Of a stretch of DNA of 30,220 bases, positions 1-8,121 are shown piece by piece (the first letter of the stretch is position 1; each line of letters begins with the position of its first letter). The stretch lies in contig JAFXWI010000054.1 of NCBI GenBank assembly GCA_017542915.1, forward strand, positions 1 through 30,220, given 5' to 3'. The DNA comes from Paludibacteraceae bacterium. Lineage in GTDB: Bacteria > Bacteroidota > Bacteroidia > Bacteroidales > Paludibacteraceae. Below the pieces are notes generated by a model. That model searched no databases. It was not told the origin of the DNA and worked only from the letters and a program-made list of their open reading frames with translations. A program made the translations under genes and the position numbers.

Positions 1-339
1 GAGACCGAGCGCGAGCTCTGCTACGGCGTTGCTGTTCTGACCCGGGGTGTTCATCGCTACCACCTTGTGTGCAGTTGCAGCATCGAGGTCGATGTTGTCA
101 TAACCGGCTCCGGCACGAACGACGATCTTCAGCTGTTTGGCTGCATCCAAGACCGCAGCATCCACCACATCCGAACGGATGATCAACGCATCGGCATCAG
201 CTACAGCGTCCAGTAAAGCTTGTTTGTCCGTATATTTCTCCAAGAGCGCGAGCTCATATCCTGCGCTCTCCACCACTTCGCGAATACCGTCCACGGCTAC
301 TTTCGCAAAAGGTTTTTCTGTTGCTACTAATACTTTCAT
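1..339 (-). CDS. serA: D-3-phosphoglycerate dehydrogenase, N-terminal part (cut by window edge)
   Basis: Oxidises 3-phosphoglycerate to 3-phosphohydroxypyruvate with NAD+, the first committed step of serine synthesis, in the cytosol. The 113 visible residues begin MKVLVATEKPFAKVAVDGI and show the family's N-terminal substrate-binding half: IIRSDVVDAAVLDAA, the VVRAGAGYDNIDLDAA turn, and MNTPGQNSNAVAELALG, which is typical of the short (about 300-residue) Bacteroidales enzyme. The rest, including the NAD-binding Rossmann core and catalytic His/Glu, lies beyond base 1. ATG at 337-339 is the only sensible start. It lies 126 bp downstream of serC on the same strand, so the two successive pathway enzymes are probably co-transcribed; the gap holds an unusual 11-bp repeat array. 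The identification is from family motifs and the serC context. Confidence 0.93.
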   Translation of the reverse strand, partial: MKVLVATEKPFAKVAVDGIREVVESAGYELALLEKYTDKQALLDAVADADALIIRSDVVDAAVLDAAKQLKIVVRAGAGYDNIDLDAATAHKVVAMNTPGQNSNAVAELALGL

Positions 340-345
340 AAATGT

Positions 346-361
346 ACGATTATTAAGATTT
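346..361. repeat. 16-bp direct repeat, copy 1 (upstream of serA)
   Basis: ACGATTATTAAGATTT occurs here, seven bases upstream of the serA start, and again exactly at 452-467, where it runs into the serC stop codon. The pair brackets the 11-bp repeat array, as if the segment arose by a local duplication. Confidence 0.8.
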
Positions 362-378
362 GGAGCTTTTAGGTTGCG

Positions 379-433
379 TCCGACATTAGTCCGACTTGAC
401 TCCGTTAAAACTCCGTTATTAGTCCGTTATTCA
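379..433. repeat. Five tandem 11-bp units between serC and serA
   Basis: Five consecutive 11-bp units all start with TCCG: TCCGACATTAG, TCCGACTTGAC, TCCGTTAAAAC, TCCGTTATTAG, TCCGTTATTCA. The period is exactly 11 with no slippage. The array is in the serC-serA gap, ahead of serA on the minus strand. Function is unknown; 11-bp phasing would place each unit on one face of the helix. Confidence 0.85.
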
Positions 434-451
434 AATCGCATCAAAAAGTAC

Positions 452-467
452 ACGATTATTAAGATTT
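452..467. repeat. 16-bp direct repeat, copy 2 (at serC stop)
   Basis: Second exact copy of ACGATTATTAAGATTT (first copy 346-361). It overlaps the serC stop codon at 466-468 by two bases. Confidence 0.8.
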
Positions 468-1545
468 AGTGCTGTGCTTCGTACTCTTTGATGCAATCAA
501 CGAGCGCTTGTACGCCTTCCAGATCCATGGCGTTGTAGCAGGAAGCACGGAAACCACCCACAAGACGGTGACCCTTGATACCCACCATGCCTTTCGCCGT
601 AGCGAACTTGAAGAAATCGTCTTGGAGATCCTCGTAACCCGGTTTGAAGACGAAGCAGATATTCATGCAGCTGCGATCCTCTTTCTTGGAGATGGTCGGC
701 ATGAACAACTTGCTCTCATCGAGGCACTTATAGAGCAGATCAGCTTTCGCTTTGTTGCGAGCCTGAATCCATTTCACACCACCGTGCGCTTTGAGCCAAC
801 GAAGCGTGAGGAGAGCCGTATAAACCGGCAGCACAGGAGGTGTGTTGAACATCGAACCGCCATCGATATGGGTCTGATAGTTCAGCATCGTCGGAATATA
901 ACGGCTTACCTTGCCCAGACACGACTCTTTGATGATCACAAAGGTCACACCGGCAGGAGCGAGGTTCTTCTGTGCACCACCATAGATGATGTCGTATTGG
1001 CTGACATCAATAGGACGGCTGAGGATATCCGAACTCATATCGGCTACCAAAGGCACATTACCTTTCTTGCGATAGATCTCAGCGAGTTTCTCATCGTTGA
1101 TCTCGGTACCGAAGATGGTGTTATTGGTGGTGATATGGAAATAATCAGCGTCCTGCGGGATCTCGTAATCTGTCGGGATGGAGTCAGTGCTTGCAGCTAC
1201 TTCGACAGCCTCACCGAAACCTTTTGCCTCCTTGAGCGCTTTCTTCGACCAAACACCGGTATTGAGGTACGCCGCTTTCTTCTCCAACAGGTTGAACGGA
1301 ACCATGCAGAACTGAAGACTTGCACCGCCGCCAAGGAACAGCACGCGATAACCCTCAGGCACATTCAACAGCTCTTTCATCAACGCTTCCGCCTCGTCCA
1401 TAACGGGTTGGAAATACTTAGCACGGTGAGAAATCTCCAAGACGGAAAGTCCTTCACCCTGAAAATCGATCACGGCTTCAGCCGTCTCTTTGATCACTTC
1501 TTGCGGCAGGATACTCGGTCCTGCATTGAAATTGTACTTTTTCAT
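466..1545 (-). CDS. serC: Phosphoserine aminotransferase
   Basis: PLP-dependent class V aminotransferase that converts 3-phosphohydroxypyruvate plus glutamate to O-phosphoserine and 2-oxoglutarate. It also acts on the related pyridoxine precursor in organisms using that route. The 359-residue length is normal. It opens with [18 protein letters not shown], the family N-terminus; it has the [17 protein letters not shown] phosphate-cup segment, the PLP lysine in [14 protein letters not shown], and the C-terminal [14 protein letters not shown] arginine segment. ATG at 1543-1545 is the start. Its 5' side on the minus strand holds an AT palindrome (arms ATAATTTAA and TTAAATTAT, 1544-1563) and an imperfect hairpin (1578-1608). 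It sits between the carboxyltransferase gene upstream and serA downstream. Confidence 0.97.
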   Translation of the reverse strand: MKKYNFNAGPSILPQEVIKETAEAVIDFQGEGLSVLEISHRAKYFQPVMDEAEALMKELLNVPEGYRVLFLGGGASLQFCMVPFNLLEKKAAYLNTGVWSKKALKEAKGFGEAVEVAASTDSIPTDYEIPQDADYFHITTNNTIFGTEINDEKLAEIYRKKGNVPLVADMSSDILSRPIDVSQYDIIYGGAQKNLAPAGVTFVIIKESCLGKVSRYIPTMLNYQTHIDGGSMFNTPPVLPVYTALLTLRWLKAHGGVKWIQARNKAKADLLYKCLDESKLFMPTISKKEDRSCMNICFVFKPGYEDLQDDFFKFATAKGMVGIKGHRLVGGFRASCYNAMDLEGVQALVDCIKEYEAQH

Positions 1546-1577
1546 AATTTAAAATTAAATTATGGAGCTTCGGCGTC

Positions 1578-1608
1578 GTCGAGTAGTGTAAGCGAGCTTA
1601 CACTCGAC
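1578..1608 (-). other. Intergenic hairpin between the carboxyltransferase gene and serC
   Basis: The arms are GTCGAG-(TAG)-TGTAAG at 1578-1592 and CTTACACTCGAC at 1597-1608, with a CGAG loop: 12 pairs with a 3-nt bulge. There is no T-run on the minus-strand 3' side, so it is not a standard intrinsic terminator. It could stabilise or process the mRNA between the two genes. Confidence 0.6.
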
Positions 1609-1629
1609 TAGCACGAACCTTCATTGTTT

Positions 1630-3291
1630 TTATTTCAACGTATAATACTTATGATTCCATGCAGTTGGTCTAACTTGCGGCAGCTCGATGATGCCCTCTT
1701 TGTGCTCTTTGCCTTGCGCAAGGTGCAATGCCATAGCAACTGCTGCCATGTCGTCGGCATTCTGTGCTCTGTCAGCGTTAGTGGTCTGCAAATACTGACG
1801 CAAGTTCTCCGGCACTTCTTTGCCTGCTTTCTGCATTCGCTCGGCGAGGTCTTTGTTGAACTGCTCTTTAGCAATGCCGGATTTGTACTCACGGTATTGC
1901 TTGTCGTGCATAGCGAACTCAAAGAGCTCCTCATCGTCTTGTCCGCGATCCCAGCCCAGTTCTTCCATCTCTTTGATGTACTGCGGCAGGACGTTCGGAT
2001 AGAGTTTCTGCGGATCATCGGTGTAGAACTCAAAGCCTTTCTCTTTGGCGAGTTCGATGATTTCCGGAGCCAACTCACCCGGCAGTTTACCGGACTTACC
2101 GAGGATCATACCCCACATAGCCGGATCCATGCGTGTGAAGTCTTTCTCACCCATCGAGCGGCTGAAGAGGTTCATCAGCGCAGCGTTCTTGACATACTGG
2201 CTGAACGGTGTCACGAGACACGGCGTACCGAGCATCGGCCAGATGCGTTGAACCTCATCGAAGAGCTGTACAAGCAGTTCGTCTTCGCTCAGTTCGGGTT
2301 CACCTTTCTTCTTGAGGTTCGCATTGATAGCTGCGTGCATACCTTTGAGATCCGCCATGAGCGAACCCATCATACCTCCCGGCAGACCGCAACCAACGAG
2401 CAACGAAGTCATCAGCGCATTCTTCGGGTCAATCCAATAACCGAGGAAATCATCGATGAACTCCTGAGTAAGTGAGCGCGCCTCCATGTACGCTTTCATA
2501 TTGATGTCCTTCACGAGGAATCCGGCATCGCGCAACATCGCCTGAATAGTGATCACATCCGGATGAACCTTACCCCAAGAAAGCGGCTCCATCGCTACAT
2601 CCAGCACATCGCCACCGGCTTTCGCTACCTCCAACATCGAAGCCACCGAGAAGCCCGGTCCTGTATGACCGTGGTATTGGATGATGATATCGGGGTGTTT
2701 CTCCTTGATAGCTGCTACGATCTTTCCGAGCATAACCGGACGACCAATACCCGCCATGTCTTTGAGGCAGATCTCCTGTGCGCCGCCTTCGATAAGCTGC
2801 TCAGCGAGGTTGATGTAATACTCGGTAGTGTGTACTTTCGAATAGGTGATACACATCGTTGCCTGCGCTGTCATGCCTGCCTCTTTCGCCCATTTGATGG
2901 ACGGAATGATGTTACGCGGATCGTTCAGACCGCAGAAGATACGGGTGATGTCGGTTCCCTGTGCGTGCTTCACTTTGTACATCAACTGACGCACATCCGC
3001 AGGCACCGGATTCATGCGCAAGGCGTTCAGACCGCGGTCCAACATATGGGTCTTGATACCCGCTTCGTTGAACGGCTTGCAGAACGTACGAACCGCCTGA
3101 TTCGGGTTCTCGCCGTACAACAGGTTTACCTGCTCGGACGCACCGCCGTTCGTTTCCACACGGTCAAAACAGCCCATGTCGATGATCACAGGCGCCACAC
3201 GCGCCAACTGGTCTTTACGCGGCACATAACGTCCGCTACTCTGCCACATGTCACGATAGACAAGGGAGAATTGAATTTCTTTTTTGCTCAT
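1630..3291 (-). CDS. Pyruvate/oxaloacetate-type carboxyltransferase subunit without a biotinyl domain
   Basis: 553 residues related to the carboxyltransferase of oxaloacetate decarboxylase alpha and pyruvate carboxylase subunit B, a TIM barrel moving CO2 between carboxybiotin and pyruvate/oxaloacetate. Visible family landmarks: the D14-x-x-Q17 segment (RDMWQSSG, usually DAHQS), MLDRGLNAL near 83, RIFCGLND near 118, the likely carbamylated lysine K177 in CLKDMAG, and the metal ligands H207 and H209 in YHGHTGPG. A PycB_OADA-like all-alpha region follows (about 300-500). The C-terminus ends without the AMKM biotinyl motif, so a separate biotin carrier is required. The usual RIFDALND Asp is replaced by Cys120. 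ATG at 3289-3291 lies behind a good promoter (3352-3382). It leads a probable operon with serC and serA. The exact substrate is not settled. Confidence 0.8.
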   Translation of the reverse strand: MSKKEIQFSLVYRDMWQSSGRYVPRKDQLARVAPVIIDMGCFDRVETNGGASEQVNLLYGENPNQAVRTFCKPFNEAGIKTHMLDRGLNALRMNPVPADVRQLMYKVKHAQGTDITRIFCGLNDPRNIIPSIKWAKEAGMTAQATMCITYSKVHTTEYYINLAEQLIEGGAQEICLKDMAGIGRPVMLGKIVAAIKEKHPDIIIQYHGHTGPGFSVASMLEVAKAGGDVLDVAMEPLSWGKVHPDVITIQAMLRDAGFLVKDINMKAYMEARSLTQEFIDDFLGYWIDPKNALMTSLLVGCGLPGGMMGSLMADLKGMHAAINANLKKKGEPELSEDELLVQLFDEVQRIWPMLGTPCLVTPFSQYVKNAALMNLFSRSMGEKDFTRMDPAMWGMILGKSGKLPGELAPEIIELAKEKGFEFYTDDPQKLYPNVLPQYIKEMEELGWDRGQDDEELFEFAMHDKQYREYKSGIAKEQFNKDLAERMQKAGKEVPENLRQYLQTTNADRAQNADDMAAVAMALHLAQGKEHKEGIIELPQVRPTAWNHKYYTLK

Positions 3292-3351
3292 ATATGTATT
3301 TTAACTTTCAATTTTCAACTTCGATTTTCTTCATGCACACCTTTGCGACTG

Positions 3352-3382
3352 CAAAGGTACAAAAAAAAATTCATATACACAA
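3352..3382 (-). promoter_or_regulatory. Promoter of the carboxyltransferase-serC-serA operon
   Basis: Read on the minus strand: TTG (3380-3382), then exactly 20 bp including nine T, then TACCTTTG (3352-3359), the Bacteroidota primary-sigma pattern. The -33 element is extended as CTTGTGTAT, as in the gdhA promoter. The -7 is the left arm of a perfect inverted repeat ACCTTTGC-N4-GCAAAGGT. Confidence 0.85.
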
Positions 3383-3429
3383 GTCTGCACGTTATTTTTA
3401 TTGATTTTTACGGATTTTTTTGCAATTAT

Positions 3430-3460
3430 TTGCATATATCAAAAAAAAGCAGTAACTTTG
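3430..3460 (+). promoter_or_regulatory. glyS promoter
   Basis: TTG at 3430-3432, a 20-bp spacer and TAACTTTG at 3453-3460. The -33 reads TTGCATAT. It is divergent from the promoter at 3352-3382. The start codon follows about 70 bp downstream of the -7. Confidence 0.85.
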
Positions 3461-3489
3461 CAGGCAAATTGGTCAAATGACCCAATGGG

Positions 3490-3508
3490 TCAATAAATCA
3501 TACATCGT
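3490..3508. repeat. Dispersed repeat upstream of glyS
   Basis: TCAATAAATCATACATCGTA recurs with one change (TCAATAAATCGTACATCGTA) at 17529-17548 upstream of the patatin gene. Both lie in the untranslated stretch just before a start codon. Confidence 0.6.
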
Positions 3509-3533
3509 AAATGATTAAATCGTAAATAGCTTT

Positions 3534-5111
3534 ATGGCACAACAGACACAAGAAGAAACATTCAAAAAAATCGTAGCGCATTGCAAGGAATACGGTTTCG
3601 TTTTCCCTTCCAGCGAGATCTACGATGGTTTAGGAGCTGTGTATGACTACGGTCAGAACGGCGTGGAGTTGAAGAACAATATCAAGCGTTATTGGTGGGA
3701 TTCCATGACCTTGCTGCATGAGAACATCGTCGGTATCGACGCAGCTATCTTCATGCACCCGACGACTTGGAAAGCCTCCGGACACGTAGATGCATTCAAT
3801 GATCCGTTGATTGACAACCGCGACTCGAAGAAGCGTTACCGCGCGGACGTGCTGATCGAAGATCAGATTGCCAAATATGACGACAAGATTGCCAAAGAGG
3901 TAGAGAAAGCCCGCAAACGTTTCGGTGAGAGCTTTGACGAGGAGATGTTCAAAGCCACCAACGAGCGTGTGAAAGAGCACATCGCCAAACGCGAAGCACT
4001 CCACGAGCGTTTTGCCAAAGCGATGAACGACAATAACCTCGACGAACTCAAACAGATCATCTTGGACGAGGAGATTGTTTGCCCAATTTCGGGTACACGC
4101 AACTGGACCGACGTAAGGCAGTTCAACCTCATGTTCCAAACAGAGATGGGTTCGACGGCTGATGGTGCCATGAAGATCTATCTTCGTCCGGAGACCGCGC
4201 AAGGTATCTTCGTGAACTTCCTGAACGTACAGAAGACCGGTCGTATGAAAGTGCCGTTCGGTATTGCGCAAATCGGTAAGGCATTCCGTAATGAGATTGT
4301 AGCGCGTCAGTTCGTCTTCCGTATGCGCGAGTTCGAGCAGATGGAGATGCAGTTCTTCGTTCGTCCGGGCTCGGAACTCAAATGGTTCGAGCACTGGAAG
4401 CAATTCCGTCTTCGTTGGCACAAAGCCCTCGGTCTCGGCGACGAGAAATACCGTTTCCACGACCACGAAAAATTAGCTCACTACGCAAATGCAGCTACCG
4501 ATATCGAGTTTCTCATGCCGTTCGGTTTCAAGGAGGTAGAGGGTATTCACAGCCGTACGAACTTCGACCTCTCGCAGCACGCTAAATACAGCGGCAAGAA
4601 GATCGAGTACTTCGATCCGGAGCTGAACCAGAGCTACACGCCATATGTCATCGAGACCTCTATCGGTGTGGATCGTATGTTCCTGAGTGTGATGTGTTCG
4701 AGCTACGAGGAGCAGCAACTCGAAGGCGGTGAGACCCGTGTCGTACTGCACTTACCGGCTGTTCTTGCACCGGTGAAAGCATGTATCATGCCGCTTGTTA
4801 AGAAAGATGGTCTGCCCGAGAAAGCACGTGAAATCATGAACGAACTGAAGTTCGACTTCAAGGTGGCTTACGACGAGAAAGACTCGATCGGTAAGCGTTA
4901 CCGCCGTCAGGATGCAATCGGTACTCCGTTCTGTATCACTGTCGATCATGACACTGAGAAAGACGGATGTGTCACCGTTCGTTACCGCGACACCATGACC
5001 CAAGACCGCGTGAAGATCGAAGACCTGCACGAGATCATCCGTAAAGCTACCGACCCGAAGGAGCTCTACCGCAAGATCGTTGGTGACTCGATGGAGGACA
5101 CGATGGAATGA
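3534..5111 (+). CDS. glyS: Glycine--tRNA ligase, single-chain (alpha2) type
   Basis: Class II aminoacyl-tRNA synthetase that charges tRNA-Gly in the cytosol. The 525-residue single chain is the archaeal/eukaryote-like dimeric enzyme, not the alpha2beta2 GlyQ/GlyS form, and is usual in Bacteroidota. It starts with FKKIVAHCKEYGFVFPSSEIYDGLGAVYDYG; has IYLRPETAQGIFVNF, motif 2 (FRNEIVARQFVFRMREFEQ, which binds ATP/adenylate), motif 3 (ETSIGVDRMFL) and a C-terminal anticodon-binding domain (PLVKKDGLPEKAREI...GTPFCITVDHD). ATG at 3534 fits the family N-terminus. It is monocistronic, with its own promoter (3430-3460) and the terminator at 5121-5146. Confidence 0.97.
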   Translation: MAQQTQEETFKKIVAHCKEYGFVFPSSEIYDGLGAVYDYGQNGVELKNNIKRYWWDSMTLLHENIVGIDAAIFMHPTTWKASGHVDAFNDPLIDNRDSKKRYRADVLIEDQIAKYDDKIAKEVEKARKRFGESFDEEMFKATNERVKEHIAKREALHERFAKAMNDNNLDELKQIILDEEIVCPISGTRNWTDVRQFNLMFQTEMGSTADGAMKIYLRPETAQGIFVNFLNVQKTGRMKVPFGIAQIGKAFRNEIVARQFVFRMREFEQMEMQFFVRPGSELKWFEHWKQFRLRWHKALGLGDEKYRFHDHEKLAHYANAATDIEFLMPFGFKEVEGIHSRTNFDLSQHAKYSGKKIEYFDPELNQSYTPYVIETSIGVDRMFLSVMCSSYEEQQLEGGETRVVLHLPAVLAPVKACIMPLVKKDGLPEKAREIMNELKFDFKVAYDEKDSIGKRYRRQDAIGTPFCITVDHDTEKDGCVTVRYRDTMTQDRVKIEDLHEIIRKATDPKELYRKIVGDSMEDTME

Positions 5112-5120
5112 TAACAATAA

Positions 5121-5146
5121 AAAACGACGCTTTCGGGCGTCGTTTT
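5121..5146. terminator. Bidirectional intrinsic terminator between glyS and the aminotransferase
   Basis: A perfect 10-bp stem, AAAACGACGC (5121-5130) and GCGTCGTTTT (5137-5146), closes a TTTCGG loop and is followed by more T. On the other strand it is equally T-tailed, so it can end both glyS and the convergent operon that finishes at 5166. Confidence 0.92.
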
Positions 5147-5148
5147 TT

Positions 5149-5164
5149 GTTAAGCTGTTAAACT
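5149..5164. repeat. Tandem 8-bp repeat at the aminotransferase stop
   Basis: GTTAAGCT (5149-5156) and GTTAAACT (5157-5164), then GTTAGGC running into the stop codon of the minus-strand gene. The same octamer style (GTTAAATT) occurs at the pepT stop, 16401-16424. Confidence 0.55.
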
Positions 5165-5165
5165 G

Positions 5166-6353
5166 TTAGGCGTTATAGGCTTTAAGGGCTTTGCGCAGAA
5201 CGATCATTGCTTTCGCTAAATCTTCTTTATTGAGCACGTATGCCATGCGGACTTGATGACGACCTTCTTCGGGATCGGTGTAGAAACCCGTTCCGGGAGC
5301 CATCATGATGGTCGATCCCTCGTATATAAAGTCTGTCAGACACCATTTGCAGAACTTCTCCACATCGTCCACCGGCAGTTCCACCATGACGTAGAAAGCA
5401 CCCGTCGGAGCAGGAGCAAAGACACCCGGGATCTGGTTCAACTGGTCGATGAGGAAATTACGGCGACTCAGATATTCGTCATACACCTCCTGCATGTATT
5501 CCTCGGGGGTCGAGAGCGATGCTTCGGCTACCACCTGTCCGAACAAAGGAGGACTCAGACGCGCTTGGCAGAACTTCATCACCGCCTCACGAACGGCTTT
5601 GTTCTTGGTGATGAGCGCACCGATACGAATACCACACTCACTATACCGTTTGGACACGCTGTCCACCAACACCACGTTCTCCTCTATTCCCTCCAAATGG
5701 CAGGCTGAGATATACGGCGACTTGGTGTAGATAAACTCACGATAGACCTCGTCGGAGATCAGATAGAGGTTGTATTTCTTCACCAAATCGCGTATCTGCC
5801 GCATCTCCTGTTTGGTATAGAGATAGCCTGTGGGGTTATTGGGGTTACAGATGAGGATAGCTCGGGTCTTCGGCGTGATCTGTTTCTCAAACTCCTCTAC
5901 CGGCGGCAACTTAAAGCCGTTCTTGATGTCCGTCTTCACCGATTTAACCACAGCTCCGCAGGAGATAGCGAACGCCATATAGTTCGCGTAACTGGGGTCT
6001 GTTACGATGATCTCATCGCCCGGATTCAGACAACTCATGTACGCAAACATGATCGCTTCCGAGCCACCGGAAGTGATGATGATCTCGTCCGGCGAGAGGT
6101 CTATACCGTACTCGGCATAGTAACTGACCATCTTCGTACGCAGCGATTTGAGACCCTGAGAAGGCGAGTATTCGAGTATCTCGGGATTGAAGTTCTTAAC
6201 TGCCTCCAGTGCCTGCGGCGGAGTTTTGATATCCGGCTGACCGATATTCAGATGATAAACATGCACGCCTGCCAGCTTGGCAGCATCGGCATATTTCGCC
6301 AACTTACGAATAGGCGACTCCGGCATCGATTGAGCCCGTAAACTGATTTCCAT
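5166..6353 (-). CDS. Class I PLP-dependent aminotransferase (aspartate aminotransferase-like)
   Basis: 395 residues, fold type I. Motifs in order: HLNIGQPDIKTP (substrate arginine loop region), ITSGGSEAI (phosphate contact), NPNNPTGYLYT (Asn of the cofactor site), SDEVYREFIY (Asp that pairs with pyridine N, Tyr on the O3'), DSVSKRYSECGIRIG (Schiff-base lysine and phosphate arginine) and VRMAYVL (carboxylate-binding arginine). This is the AspB/AspC-type group, which uses glutamate as amino donor; whether aspartate or an aromatic/other amino acid is the partner cannot be read from sequence. It starts 11 bp after the Na/Pi gene ends and is the last gene of the operon headed by gdhA, whose product makes glutamate, the likely donor. 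Confidence 0.9.
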   Translation of the reverse strand: MEISLRAQSMPESPIRKLAKYADAAKLAGVHVYHLNIGQPDIKTPPQALEAVKNFNPEILEYSPSQGLKSLRTKMVSYYAEYGIDLSPDEIIITSGGSEAIMFAYMSCLNPGDEIIVTDPSYANYMAFAISCGAVVKSVKTDIKNGFKLPPVEEFEKQITPKTRAILICNPNNPTGYLYTKQEMRQIRDLVKKYNLYLISDEVYREFIYTKSPYISACHLEGIEENVVLVDSVSKRYSECGIRIGALITKNKAVREAVMKFCQARLSPPLFGQVVAEASLSTPEEYMQEVYDEYLSRRNFLIDQLNQIPGVFAPAPTGAFYVMVELPVDDVEKFCKWCLTDFIYEGSTIMMAPGTGFYTDPEEGRHQVRMAYVLNKEDLAKAMIVLRKALKAYNA

Positions 6354-6364
6354 ATAGTGCTTGA

Positions 6365-8071
6365 TTATTTATCGTGTTTATGTTCGTAAACAGCTTCCTC
6401 TACATTGATGATGTAGTCGCCCATCTTCTCCAGTTCGAGAATGATATCCATGTAGTTGACGCCGGTCGAGTAGTCGTACTCTTTCTCGGTGATATGCTGC
6501 ATGTTCTGCATCTTCAGCTCGTCACGGAAGTTATTGATCTCGTTCTCCATGTTCGTCATCTCCAAGAACTCGTCTTGGGTGATGTTAACACGTTCGAGAG
6601 CTTCCACCATCTTCGCTTCTGCTCCGGAGAGGAGGTACATCATCATCTCCACGTTCTTGTTCTGATACTCGGTGTATTGCACATTATGCTCGTGTTTATG
6701 ACGAATATAACGAGAGAGGTTATAGTTCGCATCGCCGACCGACTCCAACTCGCTGATGATACGCAACATCTTGTGTACCTCGTGTTTGGACTGATCCGAC
6801 AAACGACCGTCCGCCACGTTGTTCAAATACTGCGCTATCTCATACTCCATTCGGTCGCATATACCTTCATATTTCTCCACACGCGAGAAGATCTTGGTAA
6901 ACTGTGCGCCGTCGTTCTCGTAATACAGATCATGGATCATGCCCAGCATTCGTTGCGTACGAACGGCAAAGACGTGAATCTCTTTCCATGCTTGCAGGAT
7001 AGAAAGCTCGGAAGTGGACATCAGACCACCGGAGATGAACCGCAGCGAGCTGTCCGTATCTTTCTGTTCCGGTTTGGACGGGATGATCCAGATCACCAGT
7101 TTCTCCAAGACTTTGATGAACCCGATGAGGATACAAGTGTTGATGACGTTAAACGAAGTGTGGAACGTAGCCAAGATAGCATTCAGCTTGTCCGGCGAGA
7201 CATCGGACGGAATTCCCGGCTGAAACTCAACACCCCATAACTCGCACACACCGCCCACAAACCAACGGAACACGCAGAGCACCCAGATGACACCGAAGAG
7301 GTTGAACACCAAGTGGGCCATCGCAGCACGTCTTGCCTGCACAGAGGCAGAGAGAGCAACGATATTCGATGTAATGGTCGTGCCTATATTCTCACCCAAG
7401 ACCAACGAAATACCCATATCGATCGGCAACACGTGCGTTGAGCAAAGGGTCATCGTAATCGCCATGATAGCGGCCGATGACTGCACAGCAAACGTCAGAA
7501 TACCGCCCACTAACAAGTACAGGAAATAACTTCCATACCCCCAACTGGAGGTAGCGATGAAGAAATTGCGTACCACCCTGATGGTGTCCAGATGCATCTC
7601 GGTAGCGTTGATCTTCAAGGTCGTCAAACCAAGTAACATCAGCGACAGACCCATCAGGAAATCACCAAGGTTAGCGTTTTTCTTGGTGTAGATGAGTGCT
7701 ACAGCAAGCACGATAGCCGCATAAACGACCAGACGCAGGTCAAACGAACCGCCACCGAGTACCATGATCCACGCCGTGAACGTAGTACCGATATTGGCAC
7801 CCATGATCACCGAGATTGCCTGAGCCAAGGACAGAATACCTGCCGAAACGAAACTGACGGTCATGACGGTAGTCGCCGTGGAAGACTGCACTGCCGCTGT
7901 GATGAAAGCACCCGTGAGCACGCCCGAGAAACGATTAGTCGTCATCGTGCCGAGCACATTGCTCAACTTACTACCTGCCATCTTCTGAAGGCCTTCACTC
8001 ATCACTTTCATTCCGTACATTAGCAGAGCTACGGAACCGATGAGCGTGATAATCTGGAGTACTAATTGCAT
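6365..8071 (-). CDS. Na+/phosphate cotransporter with PhoU-like C-terminal domain
   Basis: 568 residues. The N-terminal 320 hold eight or so hydrophobic segments in two inverted repeats, each with the PF02690 signature: AVQSSTATTVM and GANIGTTFTAW in the first, AVQSSAAIMAI and GENIGTTITSN in the second. The QSS motifs form the Na+/phosphate site in this family. From about residue 350 the chain is charged and helical (RTQRMLGMIHDLYYEND, KMLRIISELESVGDANYNLSRYI, LELEKMGDYIINVEEAV), as in PhoU helical bundles, probably cytosolic. It starts with ATG 39 bp after the receiver/PPDK-N gene and is followed after 11 bp by the aminotransferase. Phosphate uptake is the family role; PhoU may regulate it. 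Confidence 0.92.
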   Translation of the reverse strand: MQLVLQIITLIGSVALLMYGMKVMSEGLQKMAGSKLSNVLGTMTTNRFSGVLTGAFITAAVQSSTATTVMTVSFVSAGILSLAQAISVIMGANIGTTFTAWIMVLGGGSFDLRLVVYAAIVLAVALIYTKKNANLGDFLMGLSLMLLGLTTLKINATEMHLDTIRVVRNFFIATSSWGYGSYFLYLLVGGILTFAVQSSAAIMAITMTLCSTHVLPIDMGISLVLGENIGTTITSNIVALSASVQARRAAMAHLVFNLFGVIWVLCVFRWFVGGVCELWGVEFQPGIPSDVSPDKLNAILATFHTSFNVINTCILIGFIKVLEKLVIWIIPSKPEQKDTDSSLRFISGGLMSTSELSILQAWKEIHVFAVRTQRMLGMIHDLYYENDGAQFTKIFSRVEKYEGICDRMEYEIAQYLNNVADGRLSDQSKHEVHKMLRIISELESVGDANYNLSRYIRHKHEHNVQYTEYQNKNVEMMMYLLSGAEAKMVEALERVNITQDEFLEMTNMENEINNFRDELKMQNMQHITEKEYDYSTGVNYMDIILELEKMGDYIINVEEAVYEHKHDK

Positions 8072-8080
8072 AGCAATTAA

Positions 8081-8121
8081 TTTTTAATTATTAATAATAA
8101 TTTTTAATTCTTAATTTTTAA
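8081..8121. repeat. AT-rich heptamer repeats (nnnTTAA) at the gene junction
   Basis: Units TTTTTAA, TTATTAA (8081-8094), six bases, then TTTTTAA, TTCTTAA, TTTTTAA (8101-8121). They cover the gap upstream of the Na/Pi gene and the stop codon of the gene before it. Same 7-bp period as other repeats in the window. Confidence 0.6.

Noticed and set aside
469..1611. 380-residue open frame on the plus strand opposite serC
   Set aside because: It is the antisense shadow of serC: no family motif, no promoter, and it runs through the hairpin and beyond the gene's start.
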